NCBI GenBank assembly: GCA_963821815.1
Contig: CAWGFG010000006.1
Location: 2,108,001 to 2,172,000, forward strand
From: JASGTU01 sp963821815
Lineage (GTDB): Bacteria; Chloroflexota; Anaerolineae; Caldilineales; Caldilineaceae
Direction: 5' to 3'
Length of the DNA: 64,000 nucleotides
The notes beneath the pieces are model-generated. The model was not told the origin of the DNA and searched no databases. It was given only the letters and a program-made list of their open reading frames with translations. Within the stretch, counting starts at the first letter, position 1. Every line of letters begins with the position of its first letter. Positions 43,044-52,067 of this stretch are shown here, one piece after another. The position numbers and the translations under genes are program-made.

Positions 43044-45710
43044 ATGTCGAATGATATGATGGATTTCGAACTTGAGGACTGGGACGAATCTGACGAGGAT
43101 CAGGTTCTTTATGAGTCCGAAGAATTCGCAGAACGATATAACTTTGAACCGGAAAAAACTGAGGAGATTACTACCGACGATTTGCCCGTGCTGCCGTTGC
43201 GCGGCGTTGTCGTCTATCCGATGATGTGGCTGCCGCTTCCCATTGGGCAGCGGCGCAGTGTGCGGCTGGTGGAGGACAACCTGCCAGAGAACCGCATCAT
43301 CGCTCTAGCTACCAGCAAGAGCGAAGACCTTGAAAACCCGAATCCGGATCAGATCCACGAAATTGGTACGGCTGCCCAGGTGCACCGTGTTCTGCGTACG
43401 CCGGACGGCACGATTCGTCTGTTGGTGCAGGGGCTAGAGCGTATTCGTATACTTGATTATGTGCAGGAGAAACCATACCTGCGCGCACGCGTCGAAATCA
43501 TCCCAGAAATCCTCGAAGACAATTTGGAAACCGAGGCCATCATGCGAGCCGTCCAGGAGCTCTTCCGTAAAACGGTTGAGCTGGAGCCGCAGATGCCGGA
43601 TGAACTGTCTGTTATGGCCATGAACGCCGAGGATGCGCGCCAGCTCGCCTATCTGGTCGCCAGCAGTATGCGCCTTGACGTGGAAGAATCTCAGAGGCTT
43701 TTGGAGCAAGACAGCACGTATGAGAAGCTGCTGAGACTAACAGCGCTGCTGAACAAAGAAGTGGAAGTACTGGAGCTGGGTCGCAAAATCCAGTCCGAGG
43801 CGCAAGGGGAGATGGAGCGCATGCAGCGTGACTTCTTCTTGCGCGAGCAGTTGAAGGCCATTCAAAAGGAGCTTGGCGAAGAGGACGAGCAGGCAGCAGA
43901 CATTCGCGATCTCGAGGAACGCATTGAAGCGGCAGGCATGTCGGAAGAGGCGGAGAAGGAAGCTCGCCACGAACTAGATCGCATGCGACGCATGCCCATT
44001 CAGGCAGCCGAGTATAGCGTCATCAAGACCTACTTGGATTTGATGGTTAGCCTGCCCTGGCAAGAGCAGACGGAAGACAACCTGGATATCGAGCACGCTC
44101 GAACGGTTCTCAACGAGGACCACTATGGCCTGGACGAGATCAAAGAACGCATCCTGGAATTCCTAGCCGTCCGCAAGTTGCGTGCGGAGCGTAAACAAGA
44201 TACCGCAGAAGAAGAGGATGTGCGCGACCTAATTCGCCGTGAACGAGAAGGCGTGGTGCTGTGCTTTGTTGGCCCGCCCGGCGTTGGCAAGACGAGTCTG
44301 GGTATCAGCATCGCACGCGCCATGAACCGCAAATTTGTCCGCCTCGCACTAGGCGGCATCCGAGACGAAGCTGAGATCCGTGGCTTCCGGCGCACCTATA
44401 TTGGCTCCATGCCCGGTCGAATCATCCAGAGCCTGCGCCGGATCGAAAGTAGGAATCCCGTCTTCATGCTGGACGAGGTGGACAAGCTCGGTCGCGATTT
44501 CCGCGGCGACCCGAGCAGCGCCCTGCTGGAGGTACTGGATCCTGAACAAAATCGCGAGTTCCGCGACCATTACTTGGATGTTCCTTTCGACCTGAGCCAG
44601 GTGATGTTCATCACGACCGCCAATGTTCTGGATACCGTTCCCAGTCCAATGCAAGACCGCATGGAGATCATTCAGCTCAGCAGCTATACGGAAAATGAGA
44701 AAGTCGCCATTGCGCAGGGCTATCTCATCCCGCGCCAGATCAAGGAAAATGGTCTGAAACCGGATGAGGTGGACATCTCCGAAGATGCACTACACGAAGT
44801 CATTCAAGGCTATACCCGAGAGGCTGGTGTGCGTGGCATGGAACGCCAGATCGGCAAGATCTGCCGTAAAATAGCCGCACGGGTTGCCGCCGATACGGCG
44901 CCGGAGACCACCCGCGTCACCGCCAGCAACGTGACTGACTTTTTAGGCCGACGCAAGATTCACAGCGACGAAATTACCGAACGCACAGAGATGCCCGGCG
45001 TAGCCATCGGACTGGCATGGACGACAACGGGCGGCGACATTATGTTCTTTGAGGCGACCCGTGTTCCCGGCAGCAAGGGCTTCACCGTTACCGGCCAGCT
45101 TGGCGACGTCATGAAGGAGAGCGCACAGGCGGCGCTTAGCTACGTGCGGAACCGCGCCGAATCGCTGGGTATCGACCCGGATTTCTTTGCAACGTCAGAC
45201 ATTCATCTGCACATTCCCGCCGGCGCCATACCCAAGGATGGACCTAGTGCAGGCATTACCATGGCGACCGCGCTCGCAAGCCTGTTGACTCAACGTCCCG
45301 TGCAACCCTATACGGGCATGACGGGTGAGATTACGTTGCGAGGGAAAGTGTTGCCCATCGGAGGTCTCAAGGAGAAGGTATTGGCAGCGGCTCGTTTCGG
45401 ATTGAAGCGTGTGATTATTCCGCGACGGAACGAGAGCGACTTGGACGATGTGCCTGAAGCGGTTCGCGAGCAGATAGAGTTTATCCCGGTCGACACAGTG
45501 GACGAGGTATTGGATGCTGCGCTATTGCCAGTGGGCAGCGATGAGCCGGCGACTGAAGCCGCTGATGTAGCAGCGAAAGAAGCAGTGAGCAAATCAACCA
45601 AGAAAGCGGCTAAACAACGAGAAAAGGAAGGGGAAAAGCAGGCGCAAATAAGCGGCAACGGAAACGCAGAGGTAGAAGAGCCAATTGCAGATACAATCTC
45701 TTCCGAGTAG
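43044..45710 (+). CDS. lon: ATP-dependent protease Lon
   Basis: Lon unfolds and degrades damaged and regulatory proteins in the cytoplasm. The ATG at 43044 follows AGGGCAATT and gives 888 residues; the ATG at 43017 has no ribosome site. Domains are an acidic N-terminal tail of about 40 residues, the LonN domain (about 45-240), coiled coil, AAA+ (Walker A GPPGVGKTS, about 420) and the Ser-Lys protease (KDGPSAGITMATAL with Ser; GGLKEKVLAAARFG with Lys). The last 70 residues are Lys/Glu/Ala-rich and extra. A hairpin terminator follows. Confidence 0.96.
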   Translation: MSNDMMDFELEDWDESDEDQVLYESEEFAERYNFEPEKTEEITTDDLPVLPLRGVVVYPMMWLPLPIGQRRSVRLVEDNLPENRIIALATSKSEDLENPNPDQIHEIGTAAQVHRVLRTPDGTIRLLVQGLERIRILDYVQEKPYLRARVEIIPEILEDNLETEAIMRAVQELFRKTVELEPQMPDELSVMAMNAEDARQLAYLVASSMRLDVEESQRLLEQDSTYEKLLRLTALLNKEVEVLELGRKIQSEAQGEMERMQRDFFLREQLKAIQKELGEEDEQAADIRDLEERIEAAGMSEEAEKEARHELDRMRRMPIQAAEYSVIKTYLDLMVSLPWQEQTEDNLDIEHARTVLNEDHYGLDEIKERILEFLAVRKLRAERKQDTAEEEDVRDLIRREREGVVLCFVGPPGVGKTSLGISIARAMNRKFVRLALGGIRDEAEIRGFRRTYIGSMPGRIIQSLRRIESRNPVFMLDEVDKLGRDFRGDPSSALLEVLDPEQNREFRDHYLDVPFDLSQVMFITTANVLDTVPSPMQDRMEIIQLSSYTENEKVAIAQGYLIPRQIKENGLKPDEVDISEDALHEVIQGYTREAGVRGMERQIGKICRKIAARVAADTAPETTRVTASNVTDFLGRRKIHSDEITERTEMPGVAIGLAWTTTGGDIMFFEATRVPGSKGFTVTGQLGDVMKESAQAALSYVRNRAESLGIDPDFFATSDIHLHIPAGAIPKDGPSAGITMATALASLLTQRPVQPYTGMTGEITLRGKVLPIGGLKEKVLAAARFGLKRVIIPRRNESDLDDVPEAVREQIEFIPVDTVDEVLDAALLPVGSDEPATEAADVAAKEAVSKSTKKAAKQREKEGEKQAQISGNGNAEVEEPIADTISSE

Positions 45711-45753
45711 ACGTGCATTGTTACGCAACAATCAGGGAAACTTGTCGTATTGA

Positions 45754-45783
45754 GAGAAGCGAAATATCTCGCTTCTCGTTTAT
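45754..45783 (+). terminator. lon terminator
   Basis: GAGAAGCGA (45754-45762) pairs with TCGCTTCTC (45769-45777) around a six-base loop, followed by GTTTATA. The stem is good and the T-run short. Confidence 0.65.
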
Positions 45784-45858
45784 ATCTAAGACTCTTCACT
45801 TTGTTCAGAATGACAAAATGCAAGTTTTGAGTAACCCTGGTAGGACATGGAAGTAAAC

Positions 45859-45887
45859 TTGCGTTTGCTTATGACAAGTAGTACAAT
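45859..45887 (+). promoter_or_regulatory. Promoter of the PHP/AlbA_2 gene
   Basis: TTGCGT (45859-45864) and TACAAT (45882-45887) are separated by 17 bases. The leader would be about 180 bases and includes the 46022-46047 hairpin. Confidence 0.55.
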
Positions 45888-46021
45888 TTAAGCGTACATA
45901 AAGCTGCCGCCAAGCGAGAGCTGCGTTGGTTTGCGGGTTTTTCCAGCCAAGTGTACAAGTTGGTCGTAAATGAATGAGTTTGTTGTAGATGAGGTAAATT
46001 AGTATTGGATTTTTTCAACAG

Positions 46022-46047
46022 CGGCGCACGGTTTTTTAGGTGCGCCG
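46022..46047 (+). promoter_or_regulatory. Leader hairpin before the PHP/AlbA_2 gene
   Basis: CGGCGCAC (46022-46029) and GTGCGCCG (46040-46047) form a perfect 8-bp stem with a ten-base loop that includes TTTTTT. It lies 6 bases before an AAAGGAG ribosome site. It could be an attenuating or stabilising element; no T-run follows the stem. Confidence 0.45.
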
Positions 46048-46074
46048 AAATGAAAGGAGCAAAGTTGAGTATCA

Positions 46075-47898
46075 GTGACTAGAAGAAGAAAACCGAATAG
46101 CAGTCGGCAGTCGTCCCAGAACGGAAATGATTCCTCGAACAGCCAGGGACAGCGCAAGTGGTACAAAGCAGACCTGCATCTGCACTCGCCAGCATCGAGC
46201 GATTACGAAGACCCACACGCAAGTTACTTGGATTGGATGCGCAGAGTCGCAGAGCAAGATCTCGACATTGTAGCCGTCGCCGACCACAATACAGTGGCAG
46301 GCGTTGCGGCAATACGACACGAGATTGAATGGCTGACGAGTTTGGAACAGTCTGGACGACTGAATGACGAGGAGACGAAGCGGCTCGCGGAGTGGCGTGA
46401 GTTGGCAAACCAAGTGCTTGTGTTGCCCGGTTTTGAATTTACGGCGACATTTGGCTTTCATATTTTGGGTTTGTTTGCGCCAGAGACCTCAGTGCGCCAC
46501 CTAGAGCATGTCCTTCTCTCCCTTAATGTACCGGCAGACAAACTGGATAGCGGCTCTACCGAGACTGGCGCCAGTACCGACGTTCTGACTGCTTACCAGA
46601 TCATACATGATGCAGGCGGGTTGGTCATCGCAGCACACGCGAACAGCACGCATGGCGTTGCTATGCGTAATTTCCCCTTTGGGGGACAGACCAAGATCGC
46701 CTATACCCAGGACCCGAATCTCGACGCCCTGGAAGTAACGGACCACGATAGACGCGGACGCTCTACTGCGCGCTTCTTTAACGGCAGTAAAGCGGAATAC
46801 CCGCGGCGTATGCACTGCATTCAAGGCAGCGACGCACACCGGCTGAAGGATGACCCGAACAATCCCAAGCGCTTGGGTATCGGTTCACGTGCGACGGAAT
46901 TTCTGCTGGACGAGCCTTCGTTCGATGCGATTGTCACTGTGTTACGCAGCACACAGTTCGACCGCACACGACCGGCGCGACCCAAAGATAAGCCGTTCGA
47001 TTCATTGGCAGCCGCGCGTGAAGAAGGCCCGACCATCGTTCAGAGTTTCCATGAGTCAGCCAGCCAGCGCGGCGGGCGGTTGACGGCGATCCTCAGCGAT
47101 GTTTGCGCATTTGCAAACACAGCCGGCGGCACCATCTACGTAGGCGCTAGCCAACGAAGTACCAAGCCGCGGGGGCTACCGCAACCGGCAGAGGTCAAGA
47201 AGGAGATACTGGAGACGCTGGACGAGCGACTTACGCCGCCACTAGATATCACGTGCGAGACCATTCGAAGCGACTCAGCCAATGTTTTGCGTATCCGAGT
47301 GCCCAAGGGTGCAGACCGCCCCTACTGCTTGGATGAGTACAAATACTACCTTCGCGACGGTTCTGAAACGTCCATGGCAGTGCGTGATGAACTCATCTCT
47401 CTGATCGGTGAAGTACTGGAAGAGCAACCGGGTTCCGAAAGCCGTTCGCGCAGCAGCCGATCCCGCTCGTCACAACGTAGCCGATCATCGCAGAGCAATA
47501 CGAAGCAGCAGAGTAACAGTTCTCCTCAATCCAACGATAAGGATGATGCGTTTTATCTGCCACAGATAGGCGTGGAAATCGTGGAGACAGAGGAACGCAA
47601 TGGTCATAACTACCATAGCATCCGAGACCTGCGCAATGGTCGCGTCATCAAGAACGTGACACGCAAAGGCGCCAGGAAACTGTGGAGTTATGCCATCGAG
47701 CAGTATGAAGACCATCCGGTAGACGGTAAGCAGCTCAAATGGACAGGCGATACAGCGCTTGTACATTCCGAGAAACGAGCCGGCAAGCTACGCTATGACC
47801 TTGCCATGCGCGAGAACGGTGATGTACGTGTTTTCTACGGCGTTACCGAGGACGGAATGGAAGGGCGATGGTCCGCCTATGTCGATGACGAAGAGTAG
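46075..47898 (+). CDS. PHP-domain phosphoesterase fused to an AlbA_2 domain with a Ser/Arg linker
   Basis: The 607-residue protein combines parts rarely seen together. A polar tail (1-27) leads to a PHP domain (about 28-300) with its metal residues in KADLHLHSPAS, VAVADHNT, VIAAHANS and IQGSDAHRL. An AlbA_2 domain (about 325-450; LSDVCAFANTAGGTIYVGAS) follows, known in Schlafen-like and transcription-related proteins. Then come a Ser/Arg/Gln-rich linker (about 455-505) and a C-terminal domain of unknown type (about 510-607, SIRDLRNGRVIKNVTRKGA). The start is a GTG 15 bases after AAAGGAG; a TTG at ideal distance is out of frame. A role in nucleic acid metabolism is inferred. The gene stands alone. 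Confidence 0.8.
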   Translation: MTRRRKPNSSRQSSQNGNDSSNSQGQRKWYKADLHLHSPASSDYEDPHASYLDWMRRVAEQDLDIVAVADHNTVAGVAAIRHEIEWLTSLEQSGRLNDEETKRLAEWRELANQVLVLPGFEFTATFGFHILGLFAPETSVRHLEHVLLSLNVPADKLDSGSTETGASTDVLTAYQIIHDAGGLVIAAHANSTHGVAMRNFPFGGQTKIAYTQDPNLDALEVTDHDRRGRSTARFFNGSKAEYPRRMHCIQGSDAHRLKDDPNNPKRLGIGSRATEFLLDEPSFDAIVTVLRSTQFDRTRPARPKDKPFDSLAAAREEGPTIVQSFHESASQRGGRLTAILSDVCAFANTAGGTIYVGASQRSTKPRGLPQPAEVKKEILETLDERLTPPLDITCETIRSDSANVLRIRVPKGADRPYCLDEYKYYLRDGSETSMAVRDELISLIGEVLEEQPGSESRSRSSRSRSSQRSRSSQSNTKQQSNSSPQSNDKDDAFYLPQIGVEIVETEERNGHNYHSIRDLRNGRVIKNVTRKGARKLWSYAIEQYEDHPVDGKQLKWTGDTALVHSEKRAGKLRYDLAMRENGDVRVFYGVTEDGMEGRWSAYVDDEE

Positions 47899-48008
47899 GA
47901 TACGCGTAAGCGAGTAAGCGTATGGTTAGCATGGACTGTGCGAAGTGAGGTACTCGCAGGCTATCAACCAAACATACTGACTAGATACGCTGCAATGTAC
48001 ATATATGG

Positions 48009-48041
48009 GCTACGCTGGAATTTCTGGCGTAGCTCATTTTT
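48009..48041 (+). terminator. Terminator of the PHP/AlbA_2 gene
   Basis: GCTACGC (48009-48015) pairs with GCGTAGC (48027-48033) and is followed by TCATTTTTCTT. It lies between convergent genes and reads as a terminator on the plus strand only. Confidence 0.7.
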
Positions 48042-48067
48042 CTTACAGTATCGATAGAGGTGCTGCG

Positions 48068-49006
48068 CTAGACCGGCAGATAGATGAGCAGCACAACCGT
48101 CAATGCCCACAAGGCTGAATTGACCAACAGGGGATGGTCTTCCAGAAGTAATTCGTCCGGGGCGCCGCCCCTATGCTCTACATGGATCAGATAAAGATAG
48201 CGGGCCAGGAAATAAAATACGAATGGGACTGTCAATAACATCCTACCGTCGCTGGCGAGCGCAGTTGGCGCTTCGAAGGTGTACAGCGTGTATGCGATGA
48301 AGATGCTGGTGGTGACCATGACGATAAGTTGATCGATGAGCGTCAGGTTGTACTGCCCAAGCGACGCACGATGGTTGCGAGCATCGCCCTCCAGCAGCAC
48401 CAACTCCTGTCGCCGCTTTCCCAACGCCAAGAAGAGCGCCAGTAGTGTCACGCAGACGTAGAGCCAAGGGCTAAAGTTTGCCACGTTGACCACGATGACG
48501 CCTGCCACAACGCGCAGCAGGAATCCCAGAGAGAGCACCATCACGTCGATGATGACAATATTCTTCAGCCAGAAGCTATAGGCCACATTCTGCGCCAGAT
48601 AGATGCCCAGCACTAGACCAGCCCATGAATTCACCCACAGCCCGACCGTAATGCTCAACAAAGCAAATACGACCGCAGCTGCTAATGCAAATCCGGTATT
48701 CAGTTCACCCTTCGGAAGGGGTCGGTTCATCTTCTTAGGATGCTGTCGATCCTTTTCGATATCGGCAAGGTCATTTAGGATATATACACTGCTGGAAAGC
48801 AGACAGAAGCACGCAGCGATTACCGTGGTCTGGAGAAAGAGCTCCGGAATGAACAACTTACCATCGAAGACCAAGGCGGCATAGACAACGGCGTTCTTAG
48901 TCCATTGCTTGGGCCGCATTGTCTGAACAAGGCTGCGCAGATTCGTTTGGAAATTCGGCTTAGCTGCCAACTCCGGCGCTTTCATCAGTTCACTGTTTCG
49001 TTGCAC
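48068..49006 (-). CDS. UbiA-family decaprenyl-phosphate phosphoribosyltransferase-like protein
   Basis: Such enzymes move phosphoribose from PRPP to polyprenyl phosphate. The 312-residue product has about nine membrane spans. It has the family start MRPKQWTKNAVVYAAL, the first Asp-rich motif YILNDLADIEKDRQHPKK, the second site FLALGKRRQELVLLEG and the end LLEDHPLLVNSALWAL. These match DPPR synthase (UbiA of Mycobacterium) better than quinone prenyltransferases. The start is a GTG; an ATG seven codons later is an alternative. In Chloroflexota the role is unproven, perhaps in making a pentose-based surface polymer. Confidence 0.85.
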   Translation of the reverse strand: MQRNSELMKAPELAAKPNFQTNLRSLVQTMRPKQWTKNAVVYAALVFDGKLFIPELFLQTTVIAACFCLLSSSVYILNDLADIEKDRQHPKKMNRPLPKGELNTGFALAAAVVFALLSITVGLWVNSWAGLVLGIYLAQNVAYSFWLKNIVIIDVMVLSLGFLLRVVAGVIVVNVANFSPWLYVCVTLLALFLALGKRRQELVLLEGDARNHRASLGQYNLTLIDQLIVMVTTSIFIAYTLYTFEAPTALASDGRMLLTVPFVFYFLARYLYLIHVEHRGGAPDELLLEDHPLLVNSALWALTVVLLIYLPV

Positions 49007-49042
49007 AAAAGCATTAATCGTTCCATTCGGTCGCCCTTCCGC

Positions 49043-49071
49043 ATGTTACTGTATGGGCTGAGGCACGTCAA
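49043..49071 (-). promoter_or_regulatory. Promoter of the DPPR-synthase-like gene
   Basis: On the minus strand TTGACG (49071-49066) and TAACAT (49048-49043) are 17 bases apart. Predicted start near 49036, leader about 30 bases. Confidence 0.6.
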
Positions 49072-49130
49072 AACGTACAGACACGCGCGCTTGCAAACGC
49101 CATCTCGGGTACAACCGAAAAACCGCAGCT

Positions 49131-49964
49131 ATGTCATCAGAGCAACCTCGTAAACCGAAAAAGAAACGCCTAGATCTGCTAGTGGTCGAGCGCGGTCTGG
49201 CGGATTCGCGGGAAAAGGCAAAACGCTACATCATGGCTGGAGAAGTTCGGGTCGACGGGCAGGTCGTTGATAAGGCCGGTCATACCGTTCCGGAAGACGC
49301 TGCTATTGAGCTGTCGGCGCAAATGCCCTTCGTCAGTCGTGGGGGTATGAAGCTCGCTGCGGCGCTAGATGAGTTTCCACTAGTCATACGGAATCGGACC
49401 GCGGTTGACGTGGGTGCAAGCACGGGCGGCTTCACCGATTGCCTTCTACAGCACGGCGCGGCACACGTATATGCTATTGATGTAGGCTATGGTCAACTGG
49501 CATGGAAGCTGCGCAACGATCCTCGTGTGACCGTGCTGGAGCGGACGAATATTCGCTATCTTGAAGAATTGCCGGATAGCGCGATAGCCGACCTCGCCGT
49601 GATCGACGCCAGCTTTATCAGCCTAGAACTTGTGCTGCCGGCAACACTGCGTCTGCTGACCTCCAATGCTGATGTTGTTGCGCTGATCAAGCCGCAATTT
49701 GAGGCCGGCAGAGATCAGGTCGGCAAGGGCGGCGTGATTCGCGACGAACGTATACACCGCCAAGTCATAGAAAAGACGTGGGCGTACGGCCAGTCGCTTG
49801 GTCTGTATATCGGTGGGCTATGCGTATCGCCCCTGCTAGGGCCTGCCGGAAACACAGAATTCCTTATTTGGTTGCAGCACAGCGCTACTTCTTCAGTCGA
49901 CTACGAGCAGACAATTACCAAAGTGTTGACGGATGCCCGACTGCTTCGGAAGCGTAAACACTAG
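49131..49964 (+). CDS. tlyA: TlyA-family rRNA 2'-O-methyltransferase
   Basis: TlyA methylates ribose of 16S (and in some species 23S) rRNA, and its action makes cells sensitive to capreomycin in mycobacteria. The 277-residue product has an N-terminal S4 RNA-binding domain (residues about 10-70, RLDLLVVERGLADSREKAK) and an FtsJ-like methyltransferase (DVGASTGGFTDCLLQHGA, AIDVGYGQLAWKLR, ALIKPQFEAGRDQVGKGG). The older name hemolysin A does not describe its role. The gene stands alone between two minus-strand genes. Confidence 0.92.
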   Translation: MSSEQPRKPKKKRLDLLVVERGLADSREKAKRYIMAGEVRVDGQVVDKAGHTVPEDAAIELSAQMPFVSRGGMKLAAALDEFPLVIRNRTAVDVGASTGGFTDCLLQHGAAHVYAIDVGYGQLAWKLRNDPRVTVLERTNIRYLEELPDSAIADLAVIDASFISLELVLPATLRLLTSNADVVALIKPQFEAGRDQVGKGGVIRDERIHRQVIEKTWAYGQSLGLYIGGLCVSPLLGPAGNTEFLIWLQHSATSSVDYEQTITKVLTDARLLRKRKH

Positions 49965-49985
49965 CAACCAACCGGTAGACGTCTA

Positions 49986-50579
49986 TCAATAACGATGGGC
50001 TAGGTCAATTTGCTGACGAAGCTCGCGCTTGGCGATCTGCAAGTCCTCACGGACGCGAAAATAGACCGCTTCTGAGAAGCCCAACTCTTCGGACTGATGG
50101 AGATCCTCCAACGCTTCCACGATACGTAGAACTTTGCCTTCCAGCAGTTCAGTCGTCGTGCCATAAATACGCTCGGGTATGAAGAACGTAATCACCAGCA
50201 CCGTCATGAGCAGTCCGTAGGTGATAAACCCTCCTACAGCCTCGCCCACGTAACCGCGGAGTGCTACAATAAGTATCATACTGGCTAGCAACATGAGAAT
50301 CATTACCTGCCAACGCGCAATGGGTCGGGCTGGCTTCAGCGTAGCCAGGGTTTGTTGCAAACGGTCATAGGATTTGATAGTAGGCAGCCAGGCGTTGAAA
50401 CGATAGCACTGCTTGAGGTTGACGCGGCTCTGATCGTAGGTCGCCAGTTCCTGAGCGTATTCCCGAAGGTAGGCGGCTAGCTCGTAGAATTCCTTGCGCG
50501 TAAGCCGATGGGTCGCTGTGACGGAGGCTAAGCCGAGCCACGACTTCACTCGCTGCAGTAACGTGTTTACGGATGACAC
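49986..50579 (-). CDS. Hypothetical membrane protein with two central spans
   Basis: I do not recognise this 197-residue protein. It has two membrane segments close together (residues about 92-110 and 118-136, MILMLLASMILIVALRGYV and GFITYGLLMTVLVITFFIP). A soluble N-terminal half contains Tyr-rich helices (LTRKEFYELAAYLREYAQEL), and the C-terminal half is charged and helical. The start is a GTG. It follows the UbiA/MenA-like gene by 88 bases on the same strand. The termini probably both face the cytoplasm. Confidence 0.65.
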   Translation of the reverse strand: MSSVNTLLQRVKSWLGLASVTATHRLTRKEFYELAAYLREYAQELATYDQSRVNLKQCYRFNAWLPTIKSYDRLQQTLATLKPARPIARWQVMILMLLASMILIVALRGYVGEAVGGFITYGLLMTVLVITFFIPERIYGTTTELLEGKVLRIVEALEDLHQSEELGFSEAVYFRVREDLQIAKRELRQQIDLAHRY

Positions 50580-50667
50580 AGGATCAGGAAACCTATCACT
50601 AGATACAATGCAATGTGATCTCTGGCGCCGTACCGCAGGACGGGAACACTAGTGCAAGAAGACTCGC

Positions 50668-51735
50668 CTAGAAAGTCATATCGATAACAAGGGCGAAACA
50701 GAATAGCAGTCCAGCCAGTGCGCTTGAATACAACGAGGAAGAATAGAGCACGATGCAATCATTGATCGTCAGATCATCACGTTGCAGCGGGGCAAGTGCG
50801 TTGAGCGCAACTGGCAGTGCAATAAGGGCTGACAGCGCTAGCAGCGGAATATTCGTAAGGGTCACCGCCGCCAGTAACGCTAGATAGACGCCAATCGTGA
50901 ACAGCGCGCTGATGTCAGTGACTCGTTCCATACCGAGATTCACAGCCAAAGTTGGCTTACCGATGAGCCAGTCACGTCGAATGTTGATTGCATCATAATT
51001 ATACTGAAGAAGACCAAACATCAACGCGACCATGGCAGCCGACCACAGTGCGGATGCGCTCAACTCCGCAGCCTGTCCGTAATAGCCGGACAGCAGCGGA
51101 AGCACGCCAAGCACAAGCATGATGCCCAGCTGGTCGATACCCCAGCTTCGATAGCCGCGAATGAAAGGGAGAAGCAGTACCGCCGCTGCCACAATGAATC
51201 CCAGGATGGAGAAAAATAGAATAGGCCAGCCGACCAGTAGTGTCAGCCACAGAATACAGACCGCAAAGACGGCTATCAGTAATAAGGAAAGATCGCGCAC
51301 CATAGAGCCGGGGACTAGGTTGCGGCGGATCAAGCCGAATCCTGTGAAGAGAGGTTCCTGAACAGATTGCGCTTCGGCGGTACGGTTATATCGATCGGTG
51401 AAGTATGCGCTCAGGCCATGAAAGGCCCATCCGGCGCTGATCACGCCCAGCACGCCGAAACCCAACGCCAATGCGCTGACGCGACCCGTCTCCCACCAGG
51501 CGAGAATGGCCCCCATGGCATACGAAAGCGCCAATAGCGGTGTCGTCTCGGCTCGTACGAGGAGATTGAATGTACGCAGGCGCGTACGGGGCGCCTCGTA
51601 AAAAAGCTGCCCGATGCGCGTTTCGCGCACTGGATGCTCTGGATCCAGTGTTCTGCGTTTTCGGATTTCGCGGTCAGAAAGCTGCAACCAATTAACTCCT
51701 CTACCAATCAATTTGTTACATGCAAGAGCTCTCAC
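50668..51735 (-). CDS. UbiA/MenA-like prenyltransferase with degenerate first Asp motif
   Basis: The 355-residue membrane protein has about nine spans. The second substrate motif of UbiA enzymes is clear (NYDAINIRRDWLIGKPTLAVNLG region). The first NDxxD motif reads HGLSAYFTDRYNRTAE, where only one Asp is kept. A soluble N-terminal segment of about 65 residues is extra. MenA (menaquinone), an aromatic prenyltransferase or a non-catalytic relative are all possible. The GTG start follows a near-consensus promoter by about 86 bases. Confidence 0.7.
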   Translation of the reverse strand: MRALACNKLIGRGVNWLQLSDREIRKRRTLDPEHPVRETRIGQLFYEAPRTRLRTFNLLVRAETTPLLALSYAMGAILAWWETGRVSALALGFGVLGVISAGWAFHGLSAYFTDRYNRTAEAQSVQEPLFTGFGLIRRNLVPGSMVRDLSLLLIAVFAVCILWLTLLVGWPILFFSILGFIVAAAVLLLPFIRGYRSWGIDQLGIMLVLGVLPLLSGYYGQAAELSASALWSAAMVALMFGLLQYNYDAINIRRDWLIGKPTLAVNLGMERVTDISALFTIGVYLALLAAVTLTNIPLLALSALIALPVALNALAPLQRDDLTINDCIVLYSSSLYSSALAGLLFCFALVIDMTF

Positions 51736-52067
51736 GGTATCAAGCGTTCAAGCCCTTTGGGAGAGATCTTACCTCATGATGTCGCGTACCGGCAACACAA
51801 TTTGAGCCGAGAGAGTAGCCTGCAACGATTGTAGCACCCCCTGATTGGCGCGTCAATTGATCATCGCACCTCTGGCGGACAATCGCGTAGGGACTGATAG
51901 CACGCTAACTCCTACCAATTTATTCGATGCGGATAGGTACCGCTAAGCAGAGACTAGCAGTAACTTGCGCAAATTACCCGGTTTGAACTTGATCAACACA
52001 AACATCAGCTCCGCGACTGCCCTGGACATTCTTGCAGGGTAGTTTCACACAAATAAATGAACTCCGA
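51736..52067. other. Intergenic region upstream of the UbiA/MenA-like gene
   Basis: In 332 bases no gene is supported. The only element recognised is the promoter at 51828-51856 on the minus strand. The rest shows no repeat or strong hairpin by eye. Confidence 0.55.
51828..51856 (-). promoter_or_regulatory. Promoter of the UbiA/MenA-like gene
   Basis: On the minus strand TTGACG (51856-51851) and TACAAT (51833-51828) are 17 bases apart, with a TGC extension before the -10. These are the same two boxes as at the CHAT gene. Transcription would start near 51821. Confidence 0.75.

Larger units (their letters stand above)
45711..46074. other. Intergenic region between lon and the PHP gene
   Basis: This 364-base gap holds the lon terminator, a promoter (45859-45887), and a hairpin just before the next gene. 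A ten-codon frame (46050-46082) overlaps the start of the PHP gene. No further gene is seen. Confidence 0.6.
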
